Shown here: positions 7,084 through 16,959 of the stretch, in pieces | Numbering within the stretch: the stretch's first letter is position 1 | How the letters are laid out: each line of letters begins with the position of its first letter | Source of the DNA: Streptomyces sp. YS415 | GTDB lineage: Bacteria > Actinomycetota > Actinomycetes > Streptomycetales > Streptomycetaceae | Assembly (NCBI RefSeq): GCF_023544665.1 | Contig: NZ_JAMJFL010000044.1 | Location: forward strand, 1 to 38,799 | Direction: 5' to 3' | Length of the DNA stretch: 38,799 bases | Position numbers and translations under genes: made by a program | Notes under the pieces: model-generated | Database searches by the model: none | Told to the model about the DNA's origin: nothing | What the model saw: the letters and a program-made list of their open reading frames with translations, nothing else

Positions 7084-9021
7084 CTAGGCTTTGCGCCCCA
7101 GTGAAGCAAGGATGCTGTCGTTCTCTGTGTGTTCCTGAGCGGCGAGTTGGCCGATGTTGGCTGTTTGCTGGAATTGGGTCCGGTACAGCTCGGCGTAACG
7201 CCCTTCGGCCGCCAGCAGTTCGTCGTGGGTGCCCTGTTCCACGATCCGGCCGTCCTCGACGACCAGGATCCGGTCGGCCGCCCGCACGGTCGACAGCCGG
7301 TGCGCGATGACGATCGCGGTCCTGCCCTCCAGCGCCTCGGTGAGGGCCTCCTGGACGGCGGCCTCGGAGGTGTTGTCGAGGTGGGCGGTGGCCTCGTCGA
7401 GGATGACGACGCGCTGCCGGGCCAGCAGCAGCCGGGCGATGGTCATGCGCTGGCGCTCGCCGCCGGAGAGCCGGTAGCCGCGTTCGCCGACCACCGTGTC
7501 CAGGCCGTCGGGCAGGGCGCGGACGAGGCCGTCGAGGCGGGAGCGGCGCAGGGCGTCCCACAGGTCGTCGTCGGTCGCGGTGGGCCGGGCCAGCAGCAGA
7601 TTGGCGCGAACGGTGTCATGGAAGAGATGGCCGTCCTGGGTGACCATGCCGAGCGTCTCGCGCAGCGAACGGGCGCTCACCTCGCGGACGTCCACGCCAC
7701 CGAGGTGTACGGCGCCGCCGTCGACGTCGTACAGCCGCGGCAGCAGGCTCGCGATCGTCGACTTGCCGGCGCCGGAGGAGCCGACGAGCGCGACCGTCTG
7801 TCCCGGCTCGGCGCGGAAGGAGATGCCGCGCAGCACCTCGGCGCCGCCGCGGCTGTCGAGCGCGGCGACCTCCTCCAGGGAGGCGAGGGAGACCTTGTCG
7901 GCGGAGGGGTAGCCGAAGCGGACGTCGGAGAACTCCACGGAGACCGGGCCGTCGGGGATCTCCCGGGCGTCGGGGCTGTCCTGGATGAGGGGTTCGAGGT
8001 CGAGCACCTCGAAGACGCGCTCGAAGCTGACCAGGGCGCTCATCACCTCCACGCGCGCTCCGGCGAGGGCGGTCAGCGGGGCGTACAGCCGGGTCAGCAG
8101 CAGGGCCAGCGAGACGACGGCGCCGGCTTCCAGGCTGCCGCGCAGGGCGAAGTAGCCGCCGAGGCCGTAGACCAGGGCGAGCGCGAGGGCGGAGACCAGG
8201 GTCAGGGCCGTGATGAACGCCGACTGGGCGGTGGCGGTGCGGATCCCGATGTCGGCGACGCGGCGGGCTCGGGCGGCGAACTCCTCGGACTCCTGCTCGG
8301 GGCGGCCGAAGAGCTTGACGAGGGTGGCGCCGGGGGCCGAGAAGCGCTCGGTCATCCGGGTACCCATGGCCGCGTTGAGGGTGGCCGCCTCGCGCTGCAT
8401 CCGGGCCATCCGGCGGCCCATGCGACGGGCCGGGATCACGAACACCGGGAGCAGCACCAGCGCGAGCAGGGTGATCTGCCAGGACAGGGTGAGCATCACG
8501 ACGAGGGTGAGCAGCAGCGTGACGAGGTTGCTCACCACGCCGGACAGGGTGTTGCTGAAGGCGCGCTGGGCGCCGATGACGTCGTTGTTGAGGCGGGAGA
8601 CGAGCGCTCCCGTGCGGGTGCGGGTGAAGAACGCGACCGGCATCCGCTGCACATGGTCGAACACGGCCGTGCGCAGATCGAGGATGAGTCCCTCCCCCAG
8701 CGTCGCCGAGAGGCGCCGGGAGACGATCCCGAGCGCCGCCTCCAGGATCGCGATCAGGGCGATCAGCAGGGCGAGGCGTACGACCGCGGTCTCGTCGCCG
8801 CCCGAGACGATCGTGTCGACGACCAGTCCCGCCAGGACGGGTGTCGCCACGGCGAGCAGCGCGGTGACCACCCCGAGCACGACGAACCGCGCGATGCGGG
8901 CGCGGTGGGGGCGGGCGAACGCGCCGATGCGGCGGAGCGTGTCGCGCGCGAACGGGCGGCGCTCGTGCTCGGCGTTCATGACGGTGTGCAGCTGTGTCCA
9001 CGCTGTGGTCTCCATGCTCAT
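7084..9021 (-). CDS. ABC exporter, fused permease and ATPase, SoxR-type promoter
   Basis: A 645-residue half-transporter of the multidrug/lipid exporter class. The first about 330 residues contain six membrane helices (type I exporter fold); the rest is the nucleotide-binding domain with Walker A GSSGAGKS (Lys420), signature LSGGERQR, Walker B VVILDEATAHLD and the H-loop AHRLS. A short insertion near 370-395 (SADKVSLASLEEVAALDSRGG) precedes Walker A. It probably works as a homodimer pumping a hydrophobic compound outward. The gene is preceded by a complete SoxR box (separate entry). In S. coelicolor the SoxR regulon includes an ABC transporter gene (SCO7008, recalled), probably the orthologue, so the substrate may be a redox-active metabolite. 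ATG at 9021 lies seven bases from the -10, consistent with a leaderless mRNA. Confidence 0.95.
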   Translation of the reverse strand: MSMETTAWTQLHTVMNAEHERRPFARDTLRRIGAFARPHRARIARFVVLGVVTALLAVATPVLAGLVVDTIVSGGDETAVVRLALLIALIAILEAALGIVSRRLSATLGEGLILDLRTAVFDHVQRMPVAFFTRTRTGALVSRLNNDVIGAQRAFSNTLSGVVSNLVTLLLTLVVMLTLSWQITLLALVLLPVFVIPARRMGRRMARMQREAATLNAAMGTRMTERFSAPGATLVKLFGRPEQESEEFAARARRVADIGIRTATAQSAFITALTLVSALALALVYGLGGYFALRGSLEAGAVVSLALLLTRLYAPLTALAGARVEVMSALVSFERVFEVLDLEPLIQDSPDAREIPDGPVSVEFSDVRFGYPSADKVSLASLEEVAALDSRGGAEVLRGISFRAEPGQTVALVGSSGAGKSTIASLLPRLYDVDGGAVHLGGVDVREVSARSLRETLGMVTQDGHLFHDTVRANLLLARPTATDDDLWDALRRSRLDGLVRALPDGLDTVVGERGYRLSGGERQRMTIARLLLARQRVVILDEATAHLDNTSEAAVQEALTEALEGRTAIVIAHRLSTVRAADRILVVEDGRIVEQGTHDELLAAEGRYAELYRTQFQQTANIGQLAAQEHTENDSILASLGRKA

Positions 9022-9028
9022 GAGGGAG

Positions 9029-9059
9029 AACGTAGAACCTCAAGCTTTCTTGAGGTCAA
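9029..9059 (-). promoter_or_regulatory. SoxR box in a 19-bp-spaced promoter of the ABC exporter
   Basis: The sequence CCTCAAG-N4-CTTGAGG (9038-9055, plus-strand reading CCTCAAGCTTTCTTGAGG) is a perfect 18-bp dyad identical in its arms to the SoxR site of the E. coli soxS promoter. On the minus strand it lies between -35 TTGACC (9059..9054) and -10 TACGTT (9034..9029), separated by exactly 19 bp. This over-long spacer is the hallmark of MerR-family-activated promoters. The ATG at 9021 is seven bases downstream of the -10. SoxR itself is not encoded in the window. Confidence 0.88.
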
Positions 9060-9156
9060 GGTGCCGACCGGGGCGAGGGTCCCGATGACCGGACGTAAGC
9101 CGGAAGCCCCGTTTCCGCAACCCGCAGTTGGCGCGGCGCGGAAAGCCTCTGCGACT

Positions 9157-10134
9157 GTGACAGCGGTACAGCTTTCCGACCCGCCCCGGGGACGGCTCCC
9201 CCGACGCGTCCCCGTCCGGCAGCTCCTGTGTCTGCTTCCCCTCGCGCTGGTCGCGGTCGTGGCCGTGCGGCACCGTGCCGTGCTCGCCGAGGGCTTCGCC
9301 CACCTGGGCAGCGCCGAGTGGCCCTGGCTGCTGGCGGCGGCCGGCGCCACCTGTCTGACCTGGGTGGCCGCGGCGTGCTGCCGGCAGGGTGCCGTGCTGG
9401 AGCGGCTGCCCTCGGCGCGGTTGCTCGCCACCCAGTTCGCGGCGGGCGCCGCCAACCATCTGCTGCCGACCGGGCTCGGCGCGAGTGCGGTCAACCTGCG
9501 GTTCATGACGGTGTGCGGGCTGCCGCTCGCCCGCTCCTCGGCGGCCCTCGCGCTGTACCTCCTCGCCGAGTCCGTCGGCCGGCTCGCCCTGCTGGCGGCG
9601 CTGCTGCTGGCCTTCCCCGACGCGCTGCGGCTCGGCAGTCTGCTGCCCGCGGGGGCGGCGGTGGGCCCGCTGCTCCTCGCGGTGGCCGCCGCGGTACTGC
9701 TGACGGCGGGCGGGCTGGCGCTGATCCGCCGGGTCCGCACGAGCGTGGTCTCCTTCCTGCGCACCGCGCTCGGCGAGGCCCGCTCGGTGCACTCCCGCGG
9801 GTCCAGGGCGCTGGCGCTGTGGGGCGGGGCGTTCGCGTTCCCGGCGCTGCAGGCGGCCGGGCTGGTCGCGGTGGGCGAGGCGCTGGGGCTCGACGTGCCG
9901 CCGCTGCACGTGGCGGTCGCCTATCTCGCCGCGACGGTCGCGGTCGCGCTGATCCCCACGCCGGGCGGCCTCGGTTCGGTCGAGGCGGCGCTGATCGTGG
10001 CGCTGGTGGCGGCGGGCGGGCCGGCGGCGGTGGCCACGGCGGTGGTGCTGGCGTACCGGATCATCACGGTGTGGCTGCCGATGGTGCCGGGGGCGCTGAC
10101 CTTGGGGGCGCTGGTGCGCTGGAAGGTGATCTGA
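9157..10134 (+). CDS. flippase-like integral membrane protein (LPG synthase TM domain family)
   Basis: A 325-residue protein with about eight membrane segments, of the lysylphosphatidylglycerol-synthetase transmembrane / UPF0104 family. Typical family features are GAANHLLPTGLGASAVNLRFM (about 80-100) and IPTPGGLGSVEAALIVAL near the C-terminus. Members are thought to move or help move lipids or lipid-linked sugars. An in-frame ATG at 9085 has a GAGGG upstream, but the 24 codons between it and the GTG at 9157 have about 40% A/T in third positions, unlike the rest of the gene, so the GTG start was preferred. The gene is divergent from the SoxR-controlled exporter and followed after 71 bp by the crotonase gene. 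Confidence 0.85.
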   Translation: MTAVQLSDPPRGRLPRRVPVRQLLCLLPLALVAVVAVRHRAVLAEGFAHLGSAEWPWLLAAAGATCLTWVAAACCRQGAVLERLPSARLLATQFAAGAANHLLPTGLGASAVNLRFMTVCGLPLARSSAALALYLLAESVGRLALLAALLLAFPDALRLGSLLPAGAAVGPLLLAVAAAVLLTAGGLALIRRVRTSVVSFLRTALGEARSVHSRGSRALALWGGAFAFPALQAAGLVAVGEALGLDVPPLHVAVAYLAATVAVALIPTPGGLGSVEAALIVALVAAGGPAAVATAVVLAYRIITVWLPMVPGALTLGALVRWKVI

Positions 10135-10205
10135 AAGGCACCGAGGTACGGCCCTCCCTTCATGGAAGACTCCCCTGGTCGTCGCCCACCGAAGGGGATC
10201 TCGCC

Positions 10206-10970
10206 ATGGCCGTCCGCGTCGAACGCCAGGGACCCGTCACCACGGTCGTCCTGTCCCGCCCCGAGGCACGCAACGCCGTCGACGGACCGACGGCCGCCGA
10301 ACTGGCCGCTGCCTTCCGGGAGTTCGAGGCGGACGAGCAGGCACGGGTAGCGGTGCTGTGGGGAGAGGGCGGGACGTTCTGCGCGGGCGCGGACCTCAAG
10401 GCGCTCGGCACCGAGCGGAGCAACCAGGTCACCGAGGACGGCGACGGCCCGATGGGCCCGACCCGGATGCGGCTGTCCAAGCCGGTGATCGCGGCGGTCG
10501 CCGGGCACGCCGTGGCCGGGGGCCTGGAACTGGCGCTCTGGTGCGATCTGCGGGTCGCCGAGGAGGACGCCGTCCTCGGCGTGTTCTGCCGCCGCTGGGG
10601 AGTCCCGCTGATCGACGGCGGCACGGTACGGCTGCCCCGGCTGATCGGCACGAGCCGCGCCCTGGACATGATCCTGACGGGCCGGCCGGTGGCGGCCCCG
10701 GAGGCGTACGGGATGGGGCTGGTCAACCGGGTGGTTCCGCCGGGCACGGCTCGGGCACGGGCGGAGGCCCTGGCCGCCGCGATCGCCGCCTTCCCCCAGC
10801 CCTGTCTGCGCGCCGACCGCGCCTCCGTCCTCGACCAGGAGGGCCTCACCGAGCAGGCCGCACTGCGGTCGGAACAGCGGCACGGGGCGGGGGTGCTGGA
10901 GCAGAGCCTGGAGGGCGCGGCCCGGTTCGCGTCGGGGGCGGGGCGGCACGGGGCGTTCGGGGATCTGTAG
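10206..10970 (+). CDS. crotonase-fold enzyme (enoyl-CoA hydratase/isomerase family)
   Basis: The 254-residue protein has the crotonase fold motifs: GTFCAGADLKAL (first oxyanion-hole segment), AVAGHAVAGGLELALWCDLRVA (second oxyanion segment) and PLIDGGTVRLPRLIG. The two glutamates that hydrate the double bond in classical enoyl-CoA hydratase are not obviously present: the first falls in FCRRWG and the second aligns with Asp in ALDMILTG. Its reaction on an acyl-CoA is therefore unknown; the Asp of LIDGG is a candidate catalytic residue. ATG at 10206 has AAGGGG about seven bases upstream. It may be co-transcribed with the flippase-like gene. Confidence 0.9.
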   Translation: MAVRVERQGPVTTVVLSRPEARNAVDGPTAAELAAAFREFEADEQARVAVLWGEGGTFCAGADLKALGTERSNQVTEDGDGPMGPTRMRLSKPVIAAVAGHAVAGGLELALWCDLRVAEEDAVLGVFCRRWGVPLIDGGTVRLPRLIGTSRALDMILTGRPVAAPEAYGMGLVNRVVPPGTARARAEALAAAIAAFPQPCLRADRASVLDQEGLTEQAALRSEQRHGAGVLEQSLEGAARFASGAGRHGAFGDL

Positions 10971-11067
10971 GGCCCCGCGGTGTGCCGTGTGCGCGGGCGC
11001 ACCGGCCCGGCCCGTCCGCGCTCCGCTCGATGCAGCAGCCCGCCCCCCGCGCGGGTGGCCGAAGGCC

Positions 11068-11082
11068 TCGCACCTGGTGCGA
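11068..11082. promoter_or_regulatory. 15-bp palindrome upstream of the MscS gene
   Basis: TCGCACC-T-GGTGCGA is a perfect 7-bp inverted repeat around one base, in the 264-bp gap between the crotonase and MscS genes. A GGATAC/TACGGCAGGAT stretch follows at 11094-11106 and could be a -10 region. The palindrome looks like an operator; the loop is too small for a terminator. Nothing else was recognised between 10971 and 11166. Confidence 0.35.
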
Positions 11083-11166
11083 ACTGCTGTGCGGGATACG
11101 GCAGGATGAGCCGTCGTGCCCGTGCGGCGCGCGATCGTACCGTCCGGAAATCGAGCAGGGGACAAC

Positions 11167-11238
11167 GTGACGAAACTTCACATCCGGCCGTCGGCGGAGC
11201 ATTTCACCGCCGTTTCTCGCACCGGAGGTGACCGGTGA
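11167..11238 (+). CDS. possible 23-residue leader peptide coupled to the MscS gene
   Basis: A GTG at 11167 preceded by AGGGGA (5 bases) opens a 23-codon frame encoding MTKLHIRPSAEHFTAVSRTG and three more residues. It ends in a TGA that overlaps the GTG start of the MscS gene (GTGA). The overlap and RBS make translational coupling plausible. Length alone gives no coding support and the third-position pattern is mixed, so it may be chance. Confidence 0.3.
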   Translation: MTKLHIRPSAEHFTAVSRTGGDR

Positions 11239-12332
11239 AGCGGGATCTCACCATGGACGACCTGGTCCTCGCGGGAATCGCGGTGGCCGCGGGCCTGCTG
11301 GCGGCGTTCTTGCTCCGGATGCTGCTGCGCTGGCTGGGCAAGCACGCCGACCGGACCCGGTGGAGCGGCGACGACCTCATCGTGGACGTGCTGCGCAGCG
11401 TGGTGCCGTGGGCGGCGTTCCTCGGCGGCGCGGCCACCGCGGGCGCGGCGCTGCCGCTGACCAAGTCCGTCCAGCACAACGTCAACCAGACCCTGACCGT
11501 GCTGCTGATCTTCCTGGTGACGCTGGCGACGGCCCGCGGGATCGCCGGGCTGATGCGGACGGTCACCCAGTCCCGGCCCGGTGTCGCCGGTTCGGCCACG
11601 ATCTTCGTCAACATCACCCGGATCCTGATCCTGGCCCTCGGCTTCCTGGTGGGGCTGCAGACCCTGGGCATCTCCATAGCGCCGATGCTCACCGCCCTGG
11701 GCGTCGGCGGTCTGGCGGTGGCGCTCGCCCTTCAGGACACGCTCGCCAACCTCTTCGCGGGCATCCACATCCTCGCCTCGAAGACCGTCCAGCCCGGTGA
11801 CTACATCCGGCTGAGCAGCGGCGAGGAGGGCTACGTCGAGGACATCAACTGGCGCCAGACGACCGTCCGCAACCTGTCCAACAACCTGGTCGTGATCCCC
11901 AACGGGCAGCTCGCGCAGACGAACATGACCAACTTCATGCGTCCCGAGCAGGAGATGACCATCCTGATGCAGGTCGGCGTCTCCTACGACAGCGATCTGG
12001 AGCAGGTCGAGCGGGTGACCAACGAGGTCATCGCCGAGGTGATGACCGAGGTCGAGGGCGCTCTCCCGGACCACGAGCCGATCATCCGCTTCCACACCTT
12101 CGGCGACTCCCGCATCGGCTTCACCGTCATCCTGGGCGTCGGTGAGTTCAGCGACCAGTACCGGATCAAGCACGAGTTCATCAAGCGCCTGCACAAGCGC
12201 TACCAGCTGGAGGGCATCCGCATCCCGGCGCCCACCCGGACGGTGGCGCTCCAGCAGGGGTCGGTGGTCATACCGCAGCAGCGCGGCGCGGAGCACGAGC
12301 CGGGCGACATTCCTTCCGCCCGGCTCGACTGA
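11235..12332 (+). CDS. MscS-family mechanosensitive ion channel
   Basis: The 365-residue protein has membrane helices in the first about 160 residues, then the pore-lining helix region LTALGVGGLAVALALQDTLANLFAGIHIL, the best conserved MscS segment. Next comes the beta domain (QPGDYIRLSSGEEGYVEDINWRQTTVRNLSNNLVVIPNGQLAQ). A cytoplasmic alpha/beta vestibule domain runs to about 335 and a short polar tail ends the protein. Such channels open under membrane tension to release solutes on osmotic downshock. GTG at 11235 has a very strong GGAGGTG four bases upstream and overlaps the stop of a possible leader peptide. The gene converges on the M1 peptidase gene. Confidence 0.95.
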   Translation: MKRDLTMDDLVLAGIAVAAGLLAAFLLRMLLRWLGKHADRTRWSGDDLIVDVLRSVVPWAAFLGGAATAGAALPLTKSVQHNVNQTLTVLLIFLVTLATARGIAGLMRTVTQSRPGVAGSATIFVNITRILILALGFLVGLQTLGISIAPMLTALGVGGLAVALALQDTLANLFAGIHILASKTVQPGDYIRLSSGEEGYVEDINWRQTTVRNLSNNLVVIPNGQLAQTNMTNFMRPEQEMTILMQVGVSYDSDLEQVERVTNEVIAEVMTEVEGALPDHEPIIRFHTFGDSRIGFTVILGVGEFSDQYRIKHEFIKRLHKRYQLEGIRIPAPTRTVALQQGSVVIPQQRGAEHEPGDIPSARLD

Positions 12333-12340
12333 CCCCCCTC

Positions 12341-12365
12341 CGCTCACCGACCTCGCTCACCGACC
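12341..12365. repeat. tandem duplication of a 12-mer in a convergent gap
   Basis: CGCTCACCGACC occurs twice (12341-12352 and 12354-12365), separated by one T, in the 50-bp gap between the convergent MscS and M1 peptidase genes. No hairpin terminator is evident in the gap. It looks like a short slippage duplication. Confidence 0.6.
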
Positions 12366-12382
12366 CCTGTGCGGCCGATCCC

Positions 12383-13918
12383 TCAGAGAGTGGCCGAGTT
12401 GTCGTGGTGGCCGCTCCGCCGCTTGCGCGGGGCGGCCGGGGCCGACGCCACCGGGTTGACCGTCCAGTCCGGGTGCCCCGGCATCCGCGGGGTCTTCGTG
12501 CCGTACAGCCAGTCCCGCAGGAAGCCCGACAGGTCCTGCCCGGACACCTCGGAGGCGACGGCGATGTAGTCCTCCGTCGTCGCCGAGGCGTTGCGGTACC
12601 GCTGGAGGAAGGCGCGCTCCAGCGCGTTGAAGGCGTCCTCGCCGACGGCCTGCCGCAGGGCGTACAGGACGAGGACGCCGCCCAGGTAGCGCTGGGAGTC
12701 GAAGAGGTTGGCGGCGTTCGGCGCGGCCACCGGACCGGACGTGGCGCGCCACTGGTCACCCTTGGCGTAGGTGTCCTTCATCCGCGCTTCCATGGTGGTC
12801 ATGCCGAGCGAGTCGGGCCAGCCGCGCTCGTAGCGGTACAGCAGCCCGTAGAAGTCCGCGTGGCCCTCGTTCATCCACAGGTCGGACCAGGTGGCGGGGG
12901 AGACGCTGTTGCCGAAGTAGGAGTGGACCAGCTCGTGCATCATGTGCGAGCCGATCTTCGACTCCTCCTGGAGGAGGTACTTCGGCCGGTAGATGGTGAG
13001 CGTCTGCGTCTCCAGGCCGGTGAAGCCGAAGGGCTCCGCGAGGTCGGAGTTGCAGGGCAGCAGGCCGTACGTCTCGAAGGGGTAGGCGCCCAGGCGCCGC
13101 TCGACCCACTCGACCAGGGCCGGGGTGAGCGCCAGCGCGGGCTCCAGGGCGGCGGCCCGGGCGGTGGGCACGACGTCCCGCAGCGGCAGCCCGTGCGGGC
13201 CCTGCCGGTCCTTGATGACGTAGTCGCCGACGGTGATCTGCACGACCTCGGTGGCGATCGGCGAGCGGGAGCGGTAGGTGTACGCGGTCCGGTCGCCGGC
13301 CAGCTGCTCGGTGCGCACGAGGTGTCCGCTCGCCACGCCGCGCAGGCCCGTGGGGACGGTGAGGCGGAAGGTGAAGTCGGCCTTGTCGACCGGGTGGTCG
13401 TTGCAGGGGAAGACGGTGTGCGCGGAGTCCGGCTGGCAGGCCACCGCGAAGCCGTCCGGGGTGGGGACCCAGCCGGTGTGCGGGAGGCTGCGGCGCGGGT
13501 CGGCGGAGTACTCCACGCAGACGGTGACCGCGGCCTTCTTCGGCAGGGTCGCGGACGGGGTGATCCGCAGCTTCTCGCCGGCCTGTTCGAAGGCGGCGGC
13601 GCGCCCGCCGACGCGGACGGAGCGGATGTCCAGGCCGAGGGCGTCCAGCGAGAACCGGGTCAGGGCCTGGGTGGTGCGGATGCGCAAGGTGGCTTTGGCG
13701 TCGACGAGCTGGGTCGTCGCGTCGTAGGCGAGATCGAGGTGGTACGCCGAGACGCGGTAGCCGTCGTTGCCGAGGGCCGGGTAGACGGGGTCGCCGAGGG
13801 TCTCGGGGCCCGGGGTGCCGCTCTTGCCCCCGGCGGCGTGGGCCGAGGGTGCCAGGCTCAGCGCGGCGGCCGTGCCTATGAGGGCGGCCGGCGCTGTCAC
13901 TCTGGTGCGATATCTCAT
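12383..13918 (-). CDS. secreted M1-family zinc metallopeptidase
   Basis: A 511-residue exported protein. Residues 1-28 form a Sec-type signal ending around SAHAAGG. An N-terminal beta-saddle domain (about 50-240) precedes the thermolysin-like domain. The zinc site is complete: His328-Glu329 and His332 in HELVHSYFGN, then Glu351 in WMNEGHADF, 18 residues on. The GxMEN exopeptidase motif of aminopeptidases is replaced by GLETQ, keeping only the Glu, so aminopeptidase specificity may differ. ATG at 13918 has GAAGG six bases upstream. The C-terminus ends in a short basic tail (PRKRRSGHHDN). Divergent from isocitrate dehydrogenase. Confidence 0.93.
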   Translation of the reverse strand: MRYRTRVTAPAALIGTAAALSLAPSAHAAGGKSGTPGPETLGDPVYPALGNDGYRVSAYHLDLAYDATTQLVDAKATLRIRTTQALTRFSLDALGLDIRSVRVGGRAAAFEQAGEKLRITPSATLPKKAAVTVCVEYSADPRRSLPHTGWVPTPDGFAVACQPDSAHTVFPCNDHPVDKADFTFRLTVPTGLRGVASGHLVRTEQLAGDRTAYTYRSRSPIATEVVQITVGDYVIKDRQGPHGLPLRDVVPTARAAALEPALALTPALVEWVERRLGAYPFETYGLLPCNSDLAEPFGFTGLETQTLTIYRPKYLLQEESKIGSHMMHELVHSYFGNSVSPATWSDLWMNEGHADFYGLLYRYERGWPDSLGMTTMEARMKDTYAKGDQWRATSGPVAAPNAANLFDSQRYLGGVLVLYALRQAVGEDAFNALERAFLQRYRNASATTEDYIAVASEVSGQDLSGFLRDWLYGTKTPRMPGHPDWTVNPVASAPAAPRKRRSGHHDNSATL

Positions 13919-14134
13919 GGTTTGCCTTCGCTCGGGTGGCCGGGTGGTCAGGTCCGGCCATCGCCTCGGATGAGTGATCCACCTGCATGACCGCAGGAAC
14001 GGCCGTGGAGGTTGCACTTCCGGCGAAACTTCTCCCCCGAGGCCCACACGCGTGTGCGGACCCCTGTCGAGTCGAGGGCGATCACGAGATATCTTGATGT
14101 CGAGCAATGTTGCAGACGTGGAGCGGAGCACCCG
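13919..14134. promoter_or_regulatory. divergent region M1 peptidase / isocitrate dehydrogenase
   Basis: The 216-bp gap carries a perfect 12-bp palindrome CACACGCGTGTG (14045-14056). Next is TATCTT (14090-14095), a plausible -10 for the isocitrate dehydrogenase gene. This overlaps an imperfect dyad CTTGA-TG-TCGAG (14093-14104). The resulting 5' leader of about 30 bases ends with CGGAG before the GTG. These look like control elements for the dehydrogenase; the regulator is not known to me. Confidence 0.4.
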
Positions 14135-16354
<2,220 letters not shown>

Positions 16355-16372
16355 CGCATGCGCTGACTGTCC

Positions 16373-16408
16373 GAAGGGCCGGCACCGTCCTCCTGGTGCC
16401 GGCCCTTC
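16373..16408 (+). terminator. strong terminator after isocitrate dehydrogenase
   Basis: GAAGGGCCGGCACC (16373-16386) and its exact complement GGTGCCGGCCCTTC (16395-16408) form a perfect 14-bp stem with an 8-base loop. It starts 18 bases after the stop, with TTTT at 16415-16418. Confidence 0.9.
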
Positions 16409-16518
16409 GTGCCGTTTTACCGGACGATCTCGTTCAGCCCCGCACCGCCTTCGATCATGCTTACGATCGGGCCCGCGGCCTCGGGAGACACCCGTACGGC
16501 CCGCGATGGAGGGGAACC

Positions 16519-16866
16519 ATGTCCAGCATTTCGAGACGATCCCTGCTCGGCTACTCCGGTACGACGGCGGCGGGCGCGGTGCTCGGCACCACGGCGTCGG
16601 CGCAGCCCGCCCAGGCGGCGGAGGCCGGGGCGGAGGCGACCGCGTTCGACCCCCACACGTTCTTCAAGGGCAGGACGGACATGAACGTCGGCGACGACAC
16701 GCACGCCGAAGTCGAGATCGAGTTCCGGGTGGCGAACCACGAGGCCCCGTCGGCCAACGCCATCACCCCCCTGGAGATCGCCGAGCTCCTCAGCGAACTC
16801 GCCGCCTCCCGCGGCTGGCCCCCGATCACCTTCTACGGCACCCCGGCACCCGCGCCGCTGAACTGA
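16519..16866 (+). CDS. small Tat-exported protein of unknown function
   Basis: A 115-residue protein with a twin-arginine signal, SRRSLLGYSGTTAAGAVLG (residues 6-24), and cleavage expected near AQAAEAG. The mature part, about 75 residues, is acidic and has no cysteine. It contains GDDTHAEVEIEFRVANHEA (a likely beta-strand pair) and an amphipathic helix ITPLEIAELLSELAASRGWP. I do not recognise a family. Export as a folded protein through Tat may mean it binds a cofactor or folds fast. ATG at 16519 has GGAGGGG about four bases upstream; TACGAT at 16462-16467 is a possible -10. It lies between two terminator-like hairpins, so it is probably monocistronic. Confidence 0.75.
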   Translation: MSSISRRSLLGYSGTTAAGAVLGTTASAQPAQAAEAGAEATAFDPHTFFKGRTDMNVGDDTHAEVEIEFRVANHEAPSANAITPLEIAELLSELAASRGWPPITFYGTPAPAPLN

Positions 16867-16876
16867 TGCGGCCATC

Positions 16877-16915
16877 CCGGGGGCGGGCCTCACGGCATCC
16901 CGGGGCCGCCCCCGG
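16877..16915 (+). terminator. hairpin after the small Tat protein
   Basis: CCGGGGGCGG (16877-16886) and CCGCCCCCGG (16906-16915) form a perfect 10-bp stem with a 19-base loop, 11 bases after the stop codon, followed by AAAAC rather than a T-run. A GC-rich terminator is likely. Confidence 0.6.
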
Positions 16916-16959
16916 AAAACCGCTTGCGCGCCGGGCCCCCGGCTCCGCATCGTGAGCCC

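Noticed and set aside
7129..9084. Plus-strand frame of 650 codons preceding the flippase-like gene
   Set aside because: Antisense to the ABC exporter with its Walker and signature motifs; no homologous features in the translation.
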